Below are positions 5,998 through 13,764 of a stretch of 15,996 nucleotides of DNA, piece by piece. Made by a program: the position numbers and the translations under genes. Where the stretch lies: positions 1 through 15,996 of the forward strand of contig JAZQWL010000013.1 in NCBI GenBank assembly GCA_045632305.1, in the 5' to 3' direction. Origin of the DNA: SVTX01 sp045632305. GTDB taxonomy: Bacteria > Bacillota > Clostridia > Oscillospirales > CAG-272. The notes beneath the pieces are model-generated. The model had not been told where the DNA came from, did no database searches, and was given only the letters and a program-made list of their open reading frames with translations. Every line of letters starts with the position of its first letter. The first letter of the stretch is position 1.

Positions 5998-7005
5998 TTA
6001 AAGCAATCTGATACCTGCTGCACGGCACGCGTCGACAGTTTCTGTGTCCCAGATGCTCGACTGTACTTCGCCGATATGGGCGCAGCCCATCATGAGCATA
6101 CAGAGGCGGGACTGACCTATACCGCCGCCGATGGTGAGGGGAAGCTCACCCGCGAGAAGCGCCTTGTGGAAGGGAAGCGCGCGTCTGTCATCGCAGCCCG
6201 ATACGGTAAGCTGACGGTCGAGAGCCGTCGCATCCACACGAATTCCCATCGAGGAGATCTCAAGCGCGCGGCTCAAGGTATCGTCCCAGAAAATGAGGTC
6301 GCCGTTGAGGGTCCAGTCATCGTAGTCGGGCGCGCGGTTGCCGTGCGGCTTGCCATCTTTCAGCTTGTCGCCGATCTGCATAATGAATACCGTCTTATGC
6401 TCGTAAACGAAGAGATTTTCGCGCTCGTCGGGAGTGGCGTCAGGATACATATCCTCAAGCTCCTGAGTCGTGATAAACGTCACGTTGCGCTCGAGCTTCT
6501 GCGGAAGCTGGGGGAAGCGCACGTGAAGTCGGTCTGCCGTGTCGCAGATCGCTCCGACAATTGCGCGGACGATGAGCTTCAGGTAATCGAGATTGCGGTT
6601 TTCCTCGCCGATTATTTTCTCCCAGTCCCACTGGTCAACGTAAATGGAGTGAATGTTGTCAAGCTCCTCATCACGACGGATCGCGTTCATGTCGGTATAA
6701 AGGCCCTGACCGAGCTTGAAACCGTATTCGCCCAGTGCCTGACGCTTCCATTTTGCGAGTGAGTGAACTACCTGCGCTTCGGCGCCGATTGCGGGTACGT
6801 CGAAGGTAACGGGACGCCCAACGCCCGAGAGGTTGTCGTTAAGGCCGCTTGCCTCGGTTACGAAGAGGGGGGCAGAAACTCGTTTTAAGTGGAGAGCGGA
6901 GGAAAATTCCGCTTGAAACGTCTGCTTTATGTATTCAATGGCTCTTTGAGTATCGTATTTATCGAGATGAGAGGTGTATCCCTCGGGAATGTAAGTCTTT
7001 TTCAT
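5998..7005 (-). CDS. asnA: Aspartate-ammonia ligase (asparagine synthetase A)
   Basis: The 335-residue protein matches AsnA (E. coli 330 residues), which makes asparagine from aspartate, ammonia and ATP with release of AMP and PPi. It has a class II aminoacyl-tRNA-synthetase-like fold. Clear family motifs are KRVSAPLFV (residues 41-49), SGLNDNLSG (53-61), VVHSLAKWKRQAL (79-91) and IYVDQWDWEKII (121-132). GGGIGQSRLCMLMM near the C-terminus is followed by HIGEVQSSIW. The start at 7005 has an AGGGGA ribosome binding site just upstream on the minus strand; the open frame extends further into thyX but that part is not coding. The leader is only about 25 nt, so there is no room for a T-box, which regulates some clostridial asparagine genes. 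It is divergent from thyX. Confidence 0.96.
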   Translation of the reverse strand: MKKTYIPEGYTSHLDKYDTQRAIEYIKQTFQAEFSSALHLKRVSAPLFVTEASGLNDNLSGVGRPVTFDVPAIGAEAQVVHSLAKWKRQALGEYGFKLGQGLYTDMNAIRRDEELDNIHSIYVDQWDWEKIIGEENRNLDYLKLIVRAIVGAICDTADRLHVRFPQLPQKLERNVTFITTQELEDMYPDATPDERENLFVYEHKTVFIMQIGDKLKDGKPHGNRAPDYDDWTLNGDLIFWDDTLSRALEISSMGIRVDATALDRQLTVSGCDDRRALPFHKALLAGELPLTIGGGIGQSRLCMLMMGCAHIGEVQSSIWDTETVDACRAAGIRLL

Positions 7006-7036
7006 ATCAATTCCCCTTTTTGTAATAACATACCTC

Positions 7037-7065
7037 ATTATATCAAATCGCGATTGCATTGTCAA
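7037..7065 (-). promoter_or_regulatory. Sigma-A promoter of asnA
   Basis: Read on the minus strand: TTGACA (7065-7060), a 17-bp spacer and TATAAT (7042-7037). Both hexamers match the consensus exactly. It predicts a leader of about 25 nt. Confidence 0.9.
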
Positions 7066-7102
7066 GAAGAATAGGAATTTTATCGCGCCGTTAATATTTT
7101 TA

Positions 7103-7131
7103 TTGACAAAATTCGACGGCTTTGATATAAT
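7103..7131 (+). promoter_or_regulatory. Sigma-A promoter of thyX
   Basis: TTGACA (7103-7108), a 17-bp spacer and TATAAT (7126-7131), again both exact consensus. It is back to back with the asnA promoter, with the -35 elements 37 bp apart. The ribosome binding site AAAGGGGG precedes the ATG at 7168. Confidence 0.9.
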
Positions 7132-7167
7132 GATTTCATATAAAGAATATGGAAAAGGGGGCAAAAC

Positions 7168-7839
7168 ATGGAAGTTAAGCTTATCAACTACACGCATAAC
7201 CCGATTGAAACCATTGAGCTTGCCGCGAGCACCTGCTACGACAGTCAGCCCACCAAGGGAAAAATTATGAATCACTGTTATAAGAGTGGTCACCATAGCG
7301 TTCTTGAATTTGCGGAATTCACATTCAAGATCACGGGAGTTTCCCGCGCGCTCACACATCAGCTCGTTCGTCACAGAATGGCGAGCTTTGCGCAGAGAAG
7401 CCAGAGATATTGTACTGAGGACGGCTTTGAATTCGTAACACCCAACACAGTAAAGAACAACGAAGAGGCGCTCGAGGAATACAACAAGACGCTTGATGTA
7501 ATCCACGAGGCGTATTCCAAGCTGCTTTCTATGGGAGTTCCCGCGGAGGATGCGAGAATGCTTCTTCCCAACGCTTGCGCTACGCAAATTTGCGTTAAGA
7601 TGAATCTTCGCGAGCTTATTCATTTCTGCAACGAAAGAATGTGTACCTGCGCTCAGTGGGAGATCCGCGAGCTTGCAAGAAAGATGGCAAAGGAGGTCTT
7701 CGCGATCGAGCCCATGCTCGCCGAATATCTCGTTCCCAAGTGTGAGAAAAACAAGCCCTATTGCTTCTGCAACGAGTCAAAATCCCGCTCCTGCGGAAGA
7801 CACCCCGTAATTTCAGAGGCGATTAAAGTTAAAGAATAA
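7168..7839 (+). CDS. thyX: FAD-dependent thymidylate synthase ThyX
   Basis: The 223-residue protein is flavin-dependent thymidylate synthase, which converts dUMP to dTMP using methylene-tetrahydrofolate and NADPH without consuming tetrahydrofolate. The diagnostic RHRx7S motif is present exactly as RHRMASFAQRS (residues 68-78), followed by QRYC. Other typical segments are GHHSVLEFAEFTF (41-53), ARMLLPNACAT in the middle and NERMCTCAQWEIRELA, which fits the C-terminal substrate-binding half. A cysteine-rich tail (CEKNKPYCFCNESKSRSC) extends past the core; whether it binds metal is unknown. No thyA is seen in this window. The gene stands alone between its own promoter and terminator. Confidence 0.96.
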   Translation: MEVKLINYTHNPIETIELAASTCYDSQPTKGKIMNHCYKSGHHSVLEFAEFTFKITGVSRALTHQLVRHRMASFAQRSQRYCTEDGFEFVTPNTVKNNEEALEEYNKTLDVIHEAYSKLLSMGVPAEDARMLLPNACATQICVKMNLRELIHFCNERMCTCAQWEIRELARKMAKEVFAIEPMLAEYLVPKCEKNKPYCFCNESKSRSCGRHPVISEAIKVKE

Positions 7840-7844
7840 AATTT

Positions 7845-7878
7845 GCCCCGCCGCGAGCTTTTGCGGCGGTGCTTTTTT
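7845..7878 (+). terminator. Intrinsic terminator of thyX, between convergent genes
   Basis: GCCCCGCCGC (7845-7854) pairs with GCGGCGGTGC (7863-7872) with one mismatch, loop of 8, followed by T6. The T-run overlaps the stop codon of the convergent SLOG gene. The minus-strand side has only a weak T-rich tail. Confidence 0.9.
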
Positions 7879-8383
7879 ATTGCTCATTTTTTACGATATC
7901 ATAAATGTTAATTATCTCGACGCCTTTTTCTTTGGCGTAGCGGTATGTATACGCGCTACCTCCGCTTGTGCGTTCAAGGTAGGCGATGACCATATCCGAG
8001 CCGTCGACGAGTCGGCGGTTACGCTCGTACATGCAGCCGCGTCTGTATTTGTCACAAACGTAGCTCACACTGTCCGCGCGGCTTAAAATATAGTTGTATG
8101 CCGTCACGTTGTATTCGTCCCATTTATCGGTCTGGTCGCGGCAGGGAAGAATGAGATCGAGCTTTATATGAGGATATTTTTTTTTGGCTTCGAGAACGGA
8201 AAGGGCGGCAATCGTATCAAATCCGACCGCACCTCCGAGGCGGAAGCTTTTCGCACCCATAGCGATAAGTCCCGAAATGATGGTGTCAAGCGCCCTCGGG
8301 ATCAGGATCGCCCTTTCTTCGGGAATGCTTCTGTGTCCCGTAAAGCAGACGGTTTCAACCCTTACAATTTCAGAATCCTGCAT
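7877..8383 (-). CDS. YpsA-like SLOG-family protein (DUF1273)
   Basis: The 168-residue product is a single-domain SLOG (SMF/DprA-LOG-like Rossmann) protein of the YpsA/DUF1273 branch. Family landmarks are CFTGHRSIP (residues 13-21), FRLGGAVGFDTIAALSVL (47-64, the nucleotide-binding loop), LDLILPCRDQTDKW (75-88), YRRGCMYERNRRLVD (113-127) and SGGSAYTYRYA (140-150). SLOG domains are thought to bind nucleotide-derived ligands. B. subtilis YpsA is linked to cell division and stress phenotypes, but no enzymatic activity is assigned here. The ATG has GGAGG (8395-8391, minus) 7 bp upstream and its own promoter. It is not adjacent to defence genes, which favours a housekeeping role over a defence-associated SLOG. 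Confidence 0.88.
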   Translation of the reverse strand: MQDSEIVRVETVCFTGHRSIPEERAILIPRALDTIISGLIAMGAKSFRLGGAVGFDTIAALSVLEAKKKYPHIKLDLILPCRDQTDKWDEYNVTAYNYILSRADSVSYVCDKYRRGCMYERNRRLVDGSDMVIAYLERTSGGSAYTYRYAKEKGVEIINIYDIVKNEQ

Positions 8384-8420
8384 TTTCTCGCCTCCTTTGT
8401 TCGGTGTTGCCGATATATAA

Positions 8421-8449
8421 ATTATATCTCAATTTTTCCTCAATGTAAA
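8421..8449 (-). promoter_or_regulatory. Sigma-A promoter of the SLOG gene
   Basis: On the minus strand: TTTACA (8449-8444), a 17-bp spacer and TATAAT (8426-8421). The predicted leader is about 30 nt and carries AAAGGAGG. Confidence 0.82.
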
Positions 8450-8478
8450 TACTCTTTACAAAATGTTTATAATTTTTG

Positions 8479-8495
8479 TGCGACGGTATTCGACA
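8479..8495 (-). promoter_or_regulatory. Candidate tandem Spo0A boxes upstream of spoIIE
   Basis: On the minus strand TGTCGAA (8495-8489) is a perfect 0A box, followed after TAC by CGTCGCA (8485-8479), a 5-of-7 match. The 10-bp period is that of the tandem 0A boxes at B. subtilis abrB. The pair lies about 150 bp upstream of the likely spoIIE start site and about 60 bp upstream of the SLOG promoter. Its target could therefore be either gene. Confidence 0.5.
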
Positions 8496-8604
8496 CAACA
8501 CAAAAAAATACGGAGCTTCCCGACATAGCTTGTGACACCCTGCGATGAATTTAAATTGCGCTTGATAAATTCCGTCTTCAAATGATAAAAAAATCCACCC
8601 AAAA

Positions 8605-8638
8605 GACGACAGAAAACACGGGCGGAGTGCATTATAAT
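8605..8638 (+). promoter_or_regulatory. Likely Spo0A-dependent promoter of spoIIE
   Basis: TATAAT (8633-8638) has no -35 at 17 bp. At a 21-bp spacing there is ACGACA (8606-8611, 4 of 6 matches to TTGACA). This overlaps GACGACA (8605-8611), a 5-of-7 match to a reversed 0A box. Long 21-22 bp spacings with overlapping 0A boxes are the known design of the B. subtilis spoIIE and spoIIG promoters. Another near-box, TGTCGAG, lies at 8662-8668, overlapping the ribosome binding site region. Confidence 0.5.
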
Positions 8639-8680
8639 TAAGAAAAAGATTGGAATTTTAATGTCGAGAGGTCAAGTGAA

Positions 8681-11311
8681 ATGCAAAATCAGGACAATTT
8701 TTTTAAAAAACGTGTAAAACGCGCAAAAATCAAAGGAAGCGGCGCTTTGCGTGAGCTTCACGGAAAATTAAAGGGGAAGAGAAGCGAGGAGGTTACGTTG
8801 CGAGCGAAAAAGACGCTTTGCGGCTTGGCTGTTTTTCTTTTGTCGTTCGTGCTGTCGGGCGGAATTATGCCGCTAAACACCTACCCTCTGTCGATCGCGC
8901 TTATCGGCGGTATCGGTAAATATTATTTTGCCGCGACGGTGGGCGGAATCGTGGGCGGTCTTTTTTATGAAACGGGCTGGGAATACGTTATCTCTTATCT
9001 GTTTGTATTTGCGATCCGCATGTTTATGGAGCTGCCGTTTATGCCGAGAACGTTTTTGCAGGAACGGAATACACCGAAGGGGGAGCGTGACGGGGAGCAG
9101 GCAGATGCGGCGCGTGTCAGGGGCACGGGAGCGGGTATCTTTTACCGTGTCAAGAGGTTTTTGCTTGATACCTTCGGTATCGAGGAGTCAGACGTCAAAG
9201 GAGATGGGCACCGCGAGAGCTTTTTTGACAGAGTGGGCATCCGTCTTATCATTTCCTCGGCGGGCGGCTTTATATGCGGTCTGTTTTTACTTATAAGCAA
9301 TGATTTTTCATATTACCGACTTGCGGGGACGGTATTTATGATGGTGCTCTGTCCCGCGATGAGCTTTTTGTTATCGGGACTTTTTGACGGCGGCAGACGG
9401 CTTTTGCCGACCGTATCCGTGGCGTGCGCGATGCTTCTTTCGGTATATGCGACCGACGGGGCGACCTTTCTTGCTCTGACACTGTCGCCGCTTCTTTCGA
9501 TGCTGTTTACACTTATCGCGTGCAAGACGCGCGGATTTGCTGCGGGACTTTTTGTCGCCGTTATGTCGGGCTTGTGCTTCGATCCGAGATGCATACCGCC
9601 CTTAGCGCTTTCGGTATTGGCGTATATTGCGCTCTCTCCGATAAAGCGCGCGGCGGCTCTGGCGCTTGCGGCGGGCGTATGCCTTGCCTGGAGCTATTAT
9701 TTCTTTGACATCACCTCGTTTGTTACTCTGCTGCCGCCAATGCTTGTCGCGCTTCCTTTGTTTTTGATTTTTGATAAGCTGATAGGGGACACGTCGGTAA
9801 AGGCACGGCGCACGTTTGAGGAAAATAAATATTTTGCGAAATCCGTTTCGGAGGAAAGTAAAAATTTAGCGGTCAGGGCAAAGGTATCGTCGTTGTCCGA
9901 GGCGTTCTCCTCGCTTTCCGAGGCGGTAAGCTCGCTCAGTGACAAATTTTCCCGTCCCGATACGCTCGGCATTCGCTCGATAACCGACAGGGGCTTTGAG
10001 CGTACGTGCCGCGGATGTCCGAGCTTTGACGTGTGCTTCGGTGCGGAGTATGACAGAACGGTCGGAGTGGCAGGGAGAATAACGAGCGCGCTTCACAAAA
10101 AAGGAGTTGTCTGCTCGGATGATCTCGGAGAGGATTTTTTGAAGGTTTGCGTAAGGAGTGGGAAGCTCGTTGACGATATGAATTCGCTCTGCTCGGACGA
10201 GACAGACAGAATATTGCGTTCCCGAAGCATGAATTTTTTTGCCTCAAGCTACGATGACATAAAGGACGTTTTGCAGGATGCCGTGGCGGCGGGGAGCGAT
10301 GAATACGAATGCGATACCGTGATCGGTGAGAAAATATACGATTATCTTAAGGGCGAGGGATATGACGCCGAGGGGGTAGTGGTCTGCGGAAAAAGATGCC
10401 GACGGGTAATGATCAAGGGAGTGAGCATTTCGGGAGACGCACACGATGAAAGCGCGCAGGGGCTTTGTCGAAATATAAGCGAGATCGTCGGTGCAAAAAT
10501 GGTAGGCCCTGTGTTTGAGGTCGGAGATGACGGCGTGCTTATGATGTTTTCCGCCAAGCCGAAGCTTGGAGCTGTTTGCGCGAGCGGTCGCCGTGCCGCC
10601 TTTGAAAACGAGAAGGAAAACACAGAGGAGCTGCGGGTAAATCCCTTTGACGAGACTCTGGAGGAGCGACGCGAGGAGCTTTGCGGCGATGTGACGAATA
10701 CCTTTTTGACGGATACGTCTTACTTTTATTCTCTTATCAGCGACGGAATGGGAAGCGGAGAGGAGGCGGCGATGAGCGCGGGTATTTCCTCCGTGTTTTG
10801 CGAAAAAATGCTTATGGCGGGGAATCGCGCGGACATCACCATTCGTATGCTCAATAATTTTCTTCGCGGCGAGAATAGTCGCAGAGGTGTTGAATGCTCG
10901 GTGACGGTGGATCTTTTTGAGCTTGATCTTATGCTTGGAGTTGCATCATTTATAAAGAGCGGAGCCGCACCGACTTATATTCTCCGCGGCGGCGAGGTTT
11001 ACCGCATTGCGTCGAAGACCATGCCCGTGGGAATTATCAAGAATCCCGATATTAAGGTTACGAGATTCGACATGAGGCGCGGCGATCTTGTGCTTATGAT
11101 GAGCGACGGAATTTCGGGCGAGAGCGACGAGTGTGAATGGATAGCTCACGCGTTGTGCGAAGCGGGTGTTCCCGACGCGGCGGGGGACATTTTGCAGATC
11201 GAGGAGTTCATTTCTTCGCTTCGCGATAAGCTTCTTAATATGGCGGGCGAAAAAATGCGCGCCGCAGATAAGTTCGATGACGTATCTCTATCCGTTGTGC
11301 TTATAATATAA
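8681..11311 (+). CDS. spoIIE: Stage II sporulation protein E (SpoIIE) serine phosphatase
   Basis: The 876-residue protein has the three-part SpoIIE layout. A basic N-terminus (1-44) is followed by about ten membrane helices between residues 45 and 365, interrupted by a hydrophilic stretch at about 122-185. A central region carries CRGCPSFDVCF (443-453) and was expected from the family's cysteine cluster. The C-terminal PP2C phosphatase has CGDVT, ISDGMGSGEEA (D688), MMSDGISG (D809) and KFDDVSLSVV at the end, which supply the metal-binding aspartates. SpoIIE dephosphorylates the anti-anti-sigma factor SpoIIAA-P in the forespore to release sigma-F, and helps the asymmetric septum form. It is slightly longer than B. 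subtilis SpoIIE (827), mainly through the hydrophilic insert. GAGAGG at 8665-8670 is the ribosome binding site. No GC-rich terminator follows. Confidence 0.95.
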   Translation: MQNQDNFFKKRVKRAKIKGSGALRELHGKLKGKRSEEVTLRAKKTLCGLAVFLLSFVLSGGIMPLNTYPLSIALIGGIGKYYFAATVGGIVGGLFYETGWEYVISYLFVFAIRMFMELPFMPRTFLQERNTPKGERDGEQADAARVRGTGAGIFYRVKRFLLDTFGIEESDVKGDGHRESFFDRVGIRLIISSAGGFICGLFLLISNDFSYYRLAGTVFMMVLCPAMSFLLSGLFDGGRRLLPTVSVACAMLLSVYATDGATFLALTLSPLLSMLFTLIACKTRGFAAGLFVAVMSGLCFDPRCIPPLALSVLAYIALSPIKRAAALALAAGVCLAWSYYFFDITSFVTLLPPMLVALPLFLIFDKLIGDTSVKARRTFEENKYFAKSVSEESKNLAVRAKVSSLSEAFSSLSEAVSSLSDKFSRPDTLGIRSITDRGFERTCRGCPSFDVCFGAEYDRTVGVAGRITSALHKKGVVCSDDLGEDFLKVCVRSGKLVDDMNSLCSDETDRILRSRSMNFFASSYDDIKDVLQDAVAAGSDEYECDTVIGEKIYDYLKGEGYDAEGVVVCGKRCRRVMIKGVSISGDAHDESAQGLCRNISEIVGAKMVGPVFEVGDDGVLMMFSAKPKLGAVCASGRRAAFENEKENTEELRVNPFDETLEERREELCGDVTNTFLTDTSYFYSLISDGMGSGEEAAMSAGISSVFCEKMLMAGNRADITIRMLNNFLRGENSRRGVECSVTVDLFELDLMLGVASFIKSGAAPTYILRGGEVYRIASKTMPVGIIKNPDIKVTRFDMRRGDLVLMMSDGISGESDECEWIAHALCEAGVPDAAGDILQIEEFISSLRDKLLNMAGEKMRAADKFDDVSLSVVLII

Positions 11312-11393
11312 ATTAAGAGTTAAGAAAATTCGGTTTAATTTAAATAATTTCGAGCGGCAGACACTTCAAGATGGAATAAATTCACCATTGTAC

Positions 11394-11422
11394 TTGACAA
11401 AATAAAACAATTTAAGTATAAT
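11394..11422 (+). promoter_or_regulatory. Sigma-A promoter of the glutamine synthetase gene
   Basis: TTGACA (11394-11399), a 17-bp spacer and TATAAT (11417-11422), both exact consensus. The leader of about 60 nt has no convincing riboswitch or ANTAR two-hairpin terminator. GGAGG is at 11478-11482. Confidence 0.9.
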
Positions 11423-11489
11423 AAGGTTAATTAAAGTGGGGAATGTTTTTCCGCGAATTTTAAAAGTGACAGATGACGGAGGAATTATT

Positions 11490-13583
11490 ATGGTCAACGT
11501 ATCTGAAATTTTCGGCAGTATGGTGTTCAATGACGCGGTTATGCGCCAGAGATTGCCGCGAGAGGTTTATAACTCGCTGACAAATACGATAGCGATAGGC
11601 AAGCCCATTGACGTTTCCATCGCCAACGTGGTTGCAAACGCCATGAAGGACTGGGCTGTTGAGAAGGGCGCGACTCACTACACCCATTGGTTCCAGCCGC
11701 TTACCAGCGTAACCGCAGAAAAGCACGATTCCTTTATTTCCCCCATCCCCGGCGACAAGGTCGTTATGGATTTTTCGGGCAAGGAGCTTATAAAGGGCGA
11801 ATCCGACGCGTCGAGCTTTCCCTCCGGCGGTCTTCGTGAAACCTGTAATGCAAGAGGATATACCGCTTGGGACCCTTCGTCCTATGCGTTTATAAAGGAC
11901 GGAACTCTCTATATTCCCACGGTTTTCTGCTCTTATACGGGCGAGGCACTCGATACAAAGACGCCCTTGCTTCGTTCTATGGAGATTCTCAGCGAGCAGG
12001 CGCTCCGCTTGCTCCGTGTTTTTGGCGACACTGCGAGCGAGAGAGTCATTGCTAGCGTTGGCGCTGAGCAGGAATATTTCCTTGTTGATAAGGACGTGTA
12101 TAACCGCCGTCCCGACCTCAAATATGCGGGCAGAACGCTTTTCGGAACGCCCGCCCCTAAGTGTCAGGAGCTTGAGGACCATTATTACGGCCCTATCAAG
12201 ACACGCGTTGCAGAATTTATGGCGGAGCTTGACTGTGAGCTCTGGAAACTCGGTATTGCTTCCAAGACAAAGCACAACGAGGTCGCTCCCACACAGCACG
12301 AGCTTGCTCCTATTTATTCAAATACAAACGTAGCGGTTGACCACAACCTGCTTATTATGGATACGATGAGAAAAGTTGCGGAGCGTCACAATATGGTTGC
12401 TCTGCTTCACGAAAAGCCCTATGCGGGACTTAACGGCTCGGGCAAGCATAACAATTGGTCGCTCGGAACGGATACGGGTAAGAATTTACTCAGCCCCGGC
12501 AAGAACCCTGCGGCAAATTCCCAATTCCTTTTGTTCCTGTCCGCGATCATAACCGCTGTCGACGATTATCAGGATCTTCTTCGTATGTCCTGCGCTACTG
12601 CGGCAAATGATCACCGTCTCGGCGCGGACGAAGCTCCCCCTGCGATAATTTCAATTTTCCTTGGTCAGGAGCTTGAGGAGATCATTGATTCCATCATCGG
12701 AGATTCTCCTTATACCGCGAAGGCGAAGAACACAATGAACCTCGGAGTTCCGTCGGTTCCCACCTTCAGATACGATTCTACAGACAGAAACAGAACCTCG
12801 CCTTTTGCATTTACGGGCAACAAGTTCGAGTTCAGAATGGTTGGCTCGGCGCAGAATATCGCGCTTCCCAATATCGTGCTTAACACCGCGGTTGCGAAGG
12901 TGTTCCGCGATTACGCAGACCGACTCGAGAAGTGCGGAGACGTTGAGCTTGAGGCAAAGAAGATAACAAGAGAAAATCTTACGGCGCACAGAAGGATCAT
13001 CTTCAGCGGAAACGGTTATTCGAAGGAGTGGCCTGTAGAGGCAGAGCGTCGCGGACTTCTCAACCTCAAAACCTCGGTCGACGCTTATGCGTGCCTGACG
13101 GAAGAAAAGAACGTCGATCTCTTCACGGGCTTCTCCGTAATGAGTGCGCACGAGCTTTCCGCCCGTCAGATGATCATGTATGAGACGTATTCTCACACTA
13201 TCAGCATTGAGGCGAAGACTATGGTCGATATTGCGCGTTCTCAGATCTTGCCCGCAATCGAAAGATATCTTGCGGTGCTTTGCAAGAATGCGAAAATGAA
13301 GAGTGACATTATGCTTGACGAAAACGCGATGAAGCTTGAGAAATCACTTATTGAAAAGCTTTCGCTTCTTTCGTACGGTATTTATGATACCGCAAACGAG
13401 CTTGAGGCGGCAAATGAGCGCGCAAGCATGATGGACACAGCATCCGATGAGGCAAATTCCTATAAGAATACGGTCGTTCCGCTTATGGCGGTGCTTCGCG
13501 ACGTGGTTGACGAGGCGGAGAAGATAACGCCGAAGGATATGTGGCCGCTTGCCAATTATGGAGAATTAACATATTGGGCTTGA
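11490..13583 (+). CDS. glnN: Glutamine synthetase type III
   Basis: The 697-residue protein matches GSIII (about 700 residues), the large dodecameric glutamine synthetase common in Bacteroides, Clostridia and cyanobacteria. It condenses glutamate and ammonia with ATP hydrolysis. The N-terminal GSIII-specific region (SEIFGSMVFNDAVMRQRLP) is followed by FPSGGLRETCNARGYTAWDP. Catalytic-core motifs are GAEQEYFLV (E193), KTKHNEVAPTQHELAPIY, LNGSGKHNNWSLGTDTG (N315 begins NGSGK), NDHRLGADEAPPAI and RNRTSPFAFTGNKFEFRMVG. The C-terminal 150 residues are helical. The ATG at 11490 is chosen because GGAGG lies 7 bp before it; the in-frame extension to 11436 lies in the leader. Transcription is monocistronic. 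With asnA this gives the window two ammonia-assimilating amide synthetases. The symbol glnN follows use in other GSIII genes. Confidence 0.96.
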   Translation: MVNVSEIFGSMVFNDAVMRQRLPREVYNSLTNTIAIGKPIDVSIANVVANAMKDWAVEKGATHYTHWFQPLTSVTAEKHDSFISPIPGDKVVMDFSGKELIKGESDASSFPSGGLRETCNARGYTAWDPSSYAFIKDGTLYIPTVFCSYTGEALDTKTPLLRSMEILSEQALRLLRVFGDTASERVIASVGAEQEYFLVDKDVYNRRPDLKYAGRTLFGTPAPKCQELEDHYYGPIKTRVAEFMAELDCELWKLGIASKTKHNEVAPTQHELAPIYSNTNVAVDHNLLIMDTMRKVAERHNMVALLHEKPYAGLNGSGKHNNWSLGTDTGKNLLSPGKNPAANSQFLLFLSAIITAVDDYQDLLRMSCATAANDHRLGADEAPPAIISIFLGQELEEIIDSIIGDSPYTAKAKNTMNLGVPSVPTFRYDSTDRNRTSPFAFTGNKFEFRMVGSAQNIALPNIVLNTAVAKVFRDYADRLEKCGDVELEAKKITRENLTAHRRIIFSGNGYSKEWPVEAERRGLLNLKTSVDAYACLTEEKNVDLFTGFSVMSAHELSARQMIMYETYSHTISIEAKTMVDIARSQILPAIERYLAVLCKNAKMKSDIMLDENAMKLEKSLIEKLSLLSYGIYDTANELEAANERASMMDTASDEANSYKNTVVPLMAVLRDVVDEAEKITPKDMWPLANYGELTYWA

Positions 13584-13599
13584 TATTTTTGTGCAGATC

Positions 13600-13707
13600 A
13601 AAAGCCACGCGCAAAAACAGACAAAGCTCTCTACAAATTTAAAGTAAGTATAATTTAATGTTGAAACCCGCAGAACTGCGGGTTTCTTCGATTTTTATGT
13701 GGCTTTT
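13600..13707. repeat. 9-bp inverted repeat flanking the glutamine synthetase terminator
   Basis: AAAAGCCAC (13600-13608) and GTGGCTTTT (13699-13707) are exact inverted repeats about 90 bp apart, with the intrinsic terminator between them. Both arms are followed or preceded by GCGC-rich bases, so the pairing may extend imperfectly. Purpose unknown. Confidence 0.5.
13663..13695 (+). terminator. Intrinsic terminator downstream of glutamine synthetase
   Basis: GAAACCCGCA (13663-13672) pairs with TGCGGGTTTC (13677-13686), loop GAAC. An interrupted T-rich tail including T5 follows. It lies about 80 bp after the stop codon. Confidence 0.85.
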
Positions 13708-13710
13708 TAG

Positions 13711-13764
13711 TCGCGCTCGGGCGCTCTGCCGTACCCTCGTACGGCTACGATTGCCCGATCACGC
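13711..13764. other. Nested hairpin element of unknown type
   Basis: A perfect 7-bp inner hairpin, GCCGTAC (13728-13734) with GTACGGC (13739-13745), is enclosed by TCGGGC (13717-13722) pairing with GCCCGA (13753-13758). Imperfect pairing continues outward (C13712-G13763, G13713-C13762, G13715-C13760). It is GC-rich within an AT-rich gap of 290 bp between glutamine synthetase and the MFS gene. Neighbouring sequence to 13832 is also non-coding and ends with AACTTT/AAAGTT around CCCCTATAAT. No annotated RNA family is recognised. It may be a small RNA or a dispersed repeat. Confidence 0.5.

Noticed and set aside
6076..6762. Long plus-strand open frame (228 codons) opposite asnA
   Set aside because: It has no recognisable domain or ribosome binding site and lies entirely within the strongly supported asnA gene on the other strand.
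7005..7036. T-box riboswitch in front of asnA
   Set aside because: The predicted leader is only about 25 nt, far too short for a T-box.
7006..7623. N-terminal extension of the asnA frame across the divergent promoters into thyX
   Set aside because: AsnA homology begins at the ATG at 7005, and the extension covers two consensus promoters and thyX coding sequence.
7877..8383. SLOG protein as part of a nucleotide-signalling defence system
   Set aside because: The sequence fits the housekeeping YpsA/DUF1273 branch and no effector (membrane, nuclease or TIR) gene lies beside it.
11423..11489. Riboswitch or ANTAR-type antiterminator in the glutamine synthetase leader
   Set aside because: About 60 nt with only a weak stem near 11436-11455 and no terminator before the start codon.
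11460..12299. Minus-strand open frame of 279 codons opposite glutamine synthetase
   Set aside because: It is antisense to the conserved N-terminal half of type III glutamine synthetase and has no family resemblance or ribosome binding site.
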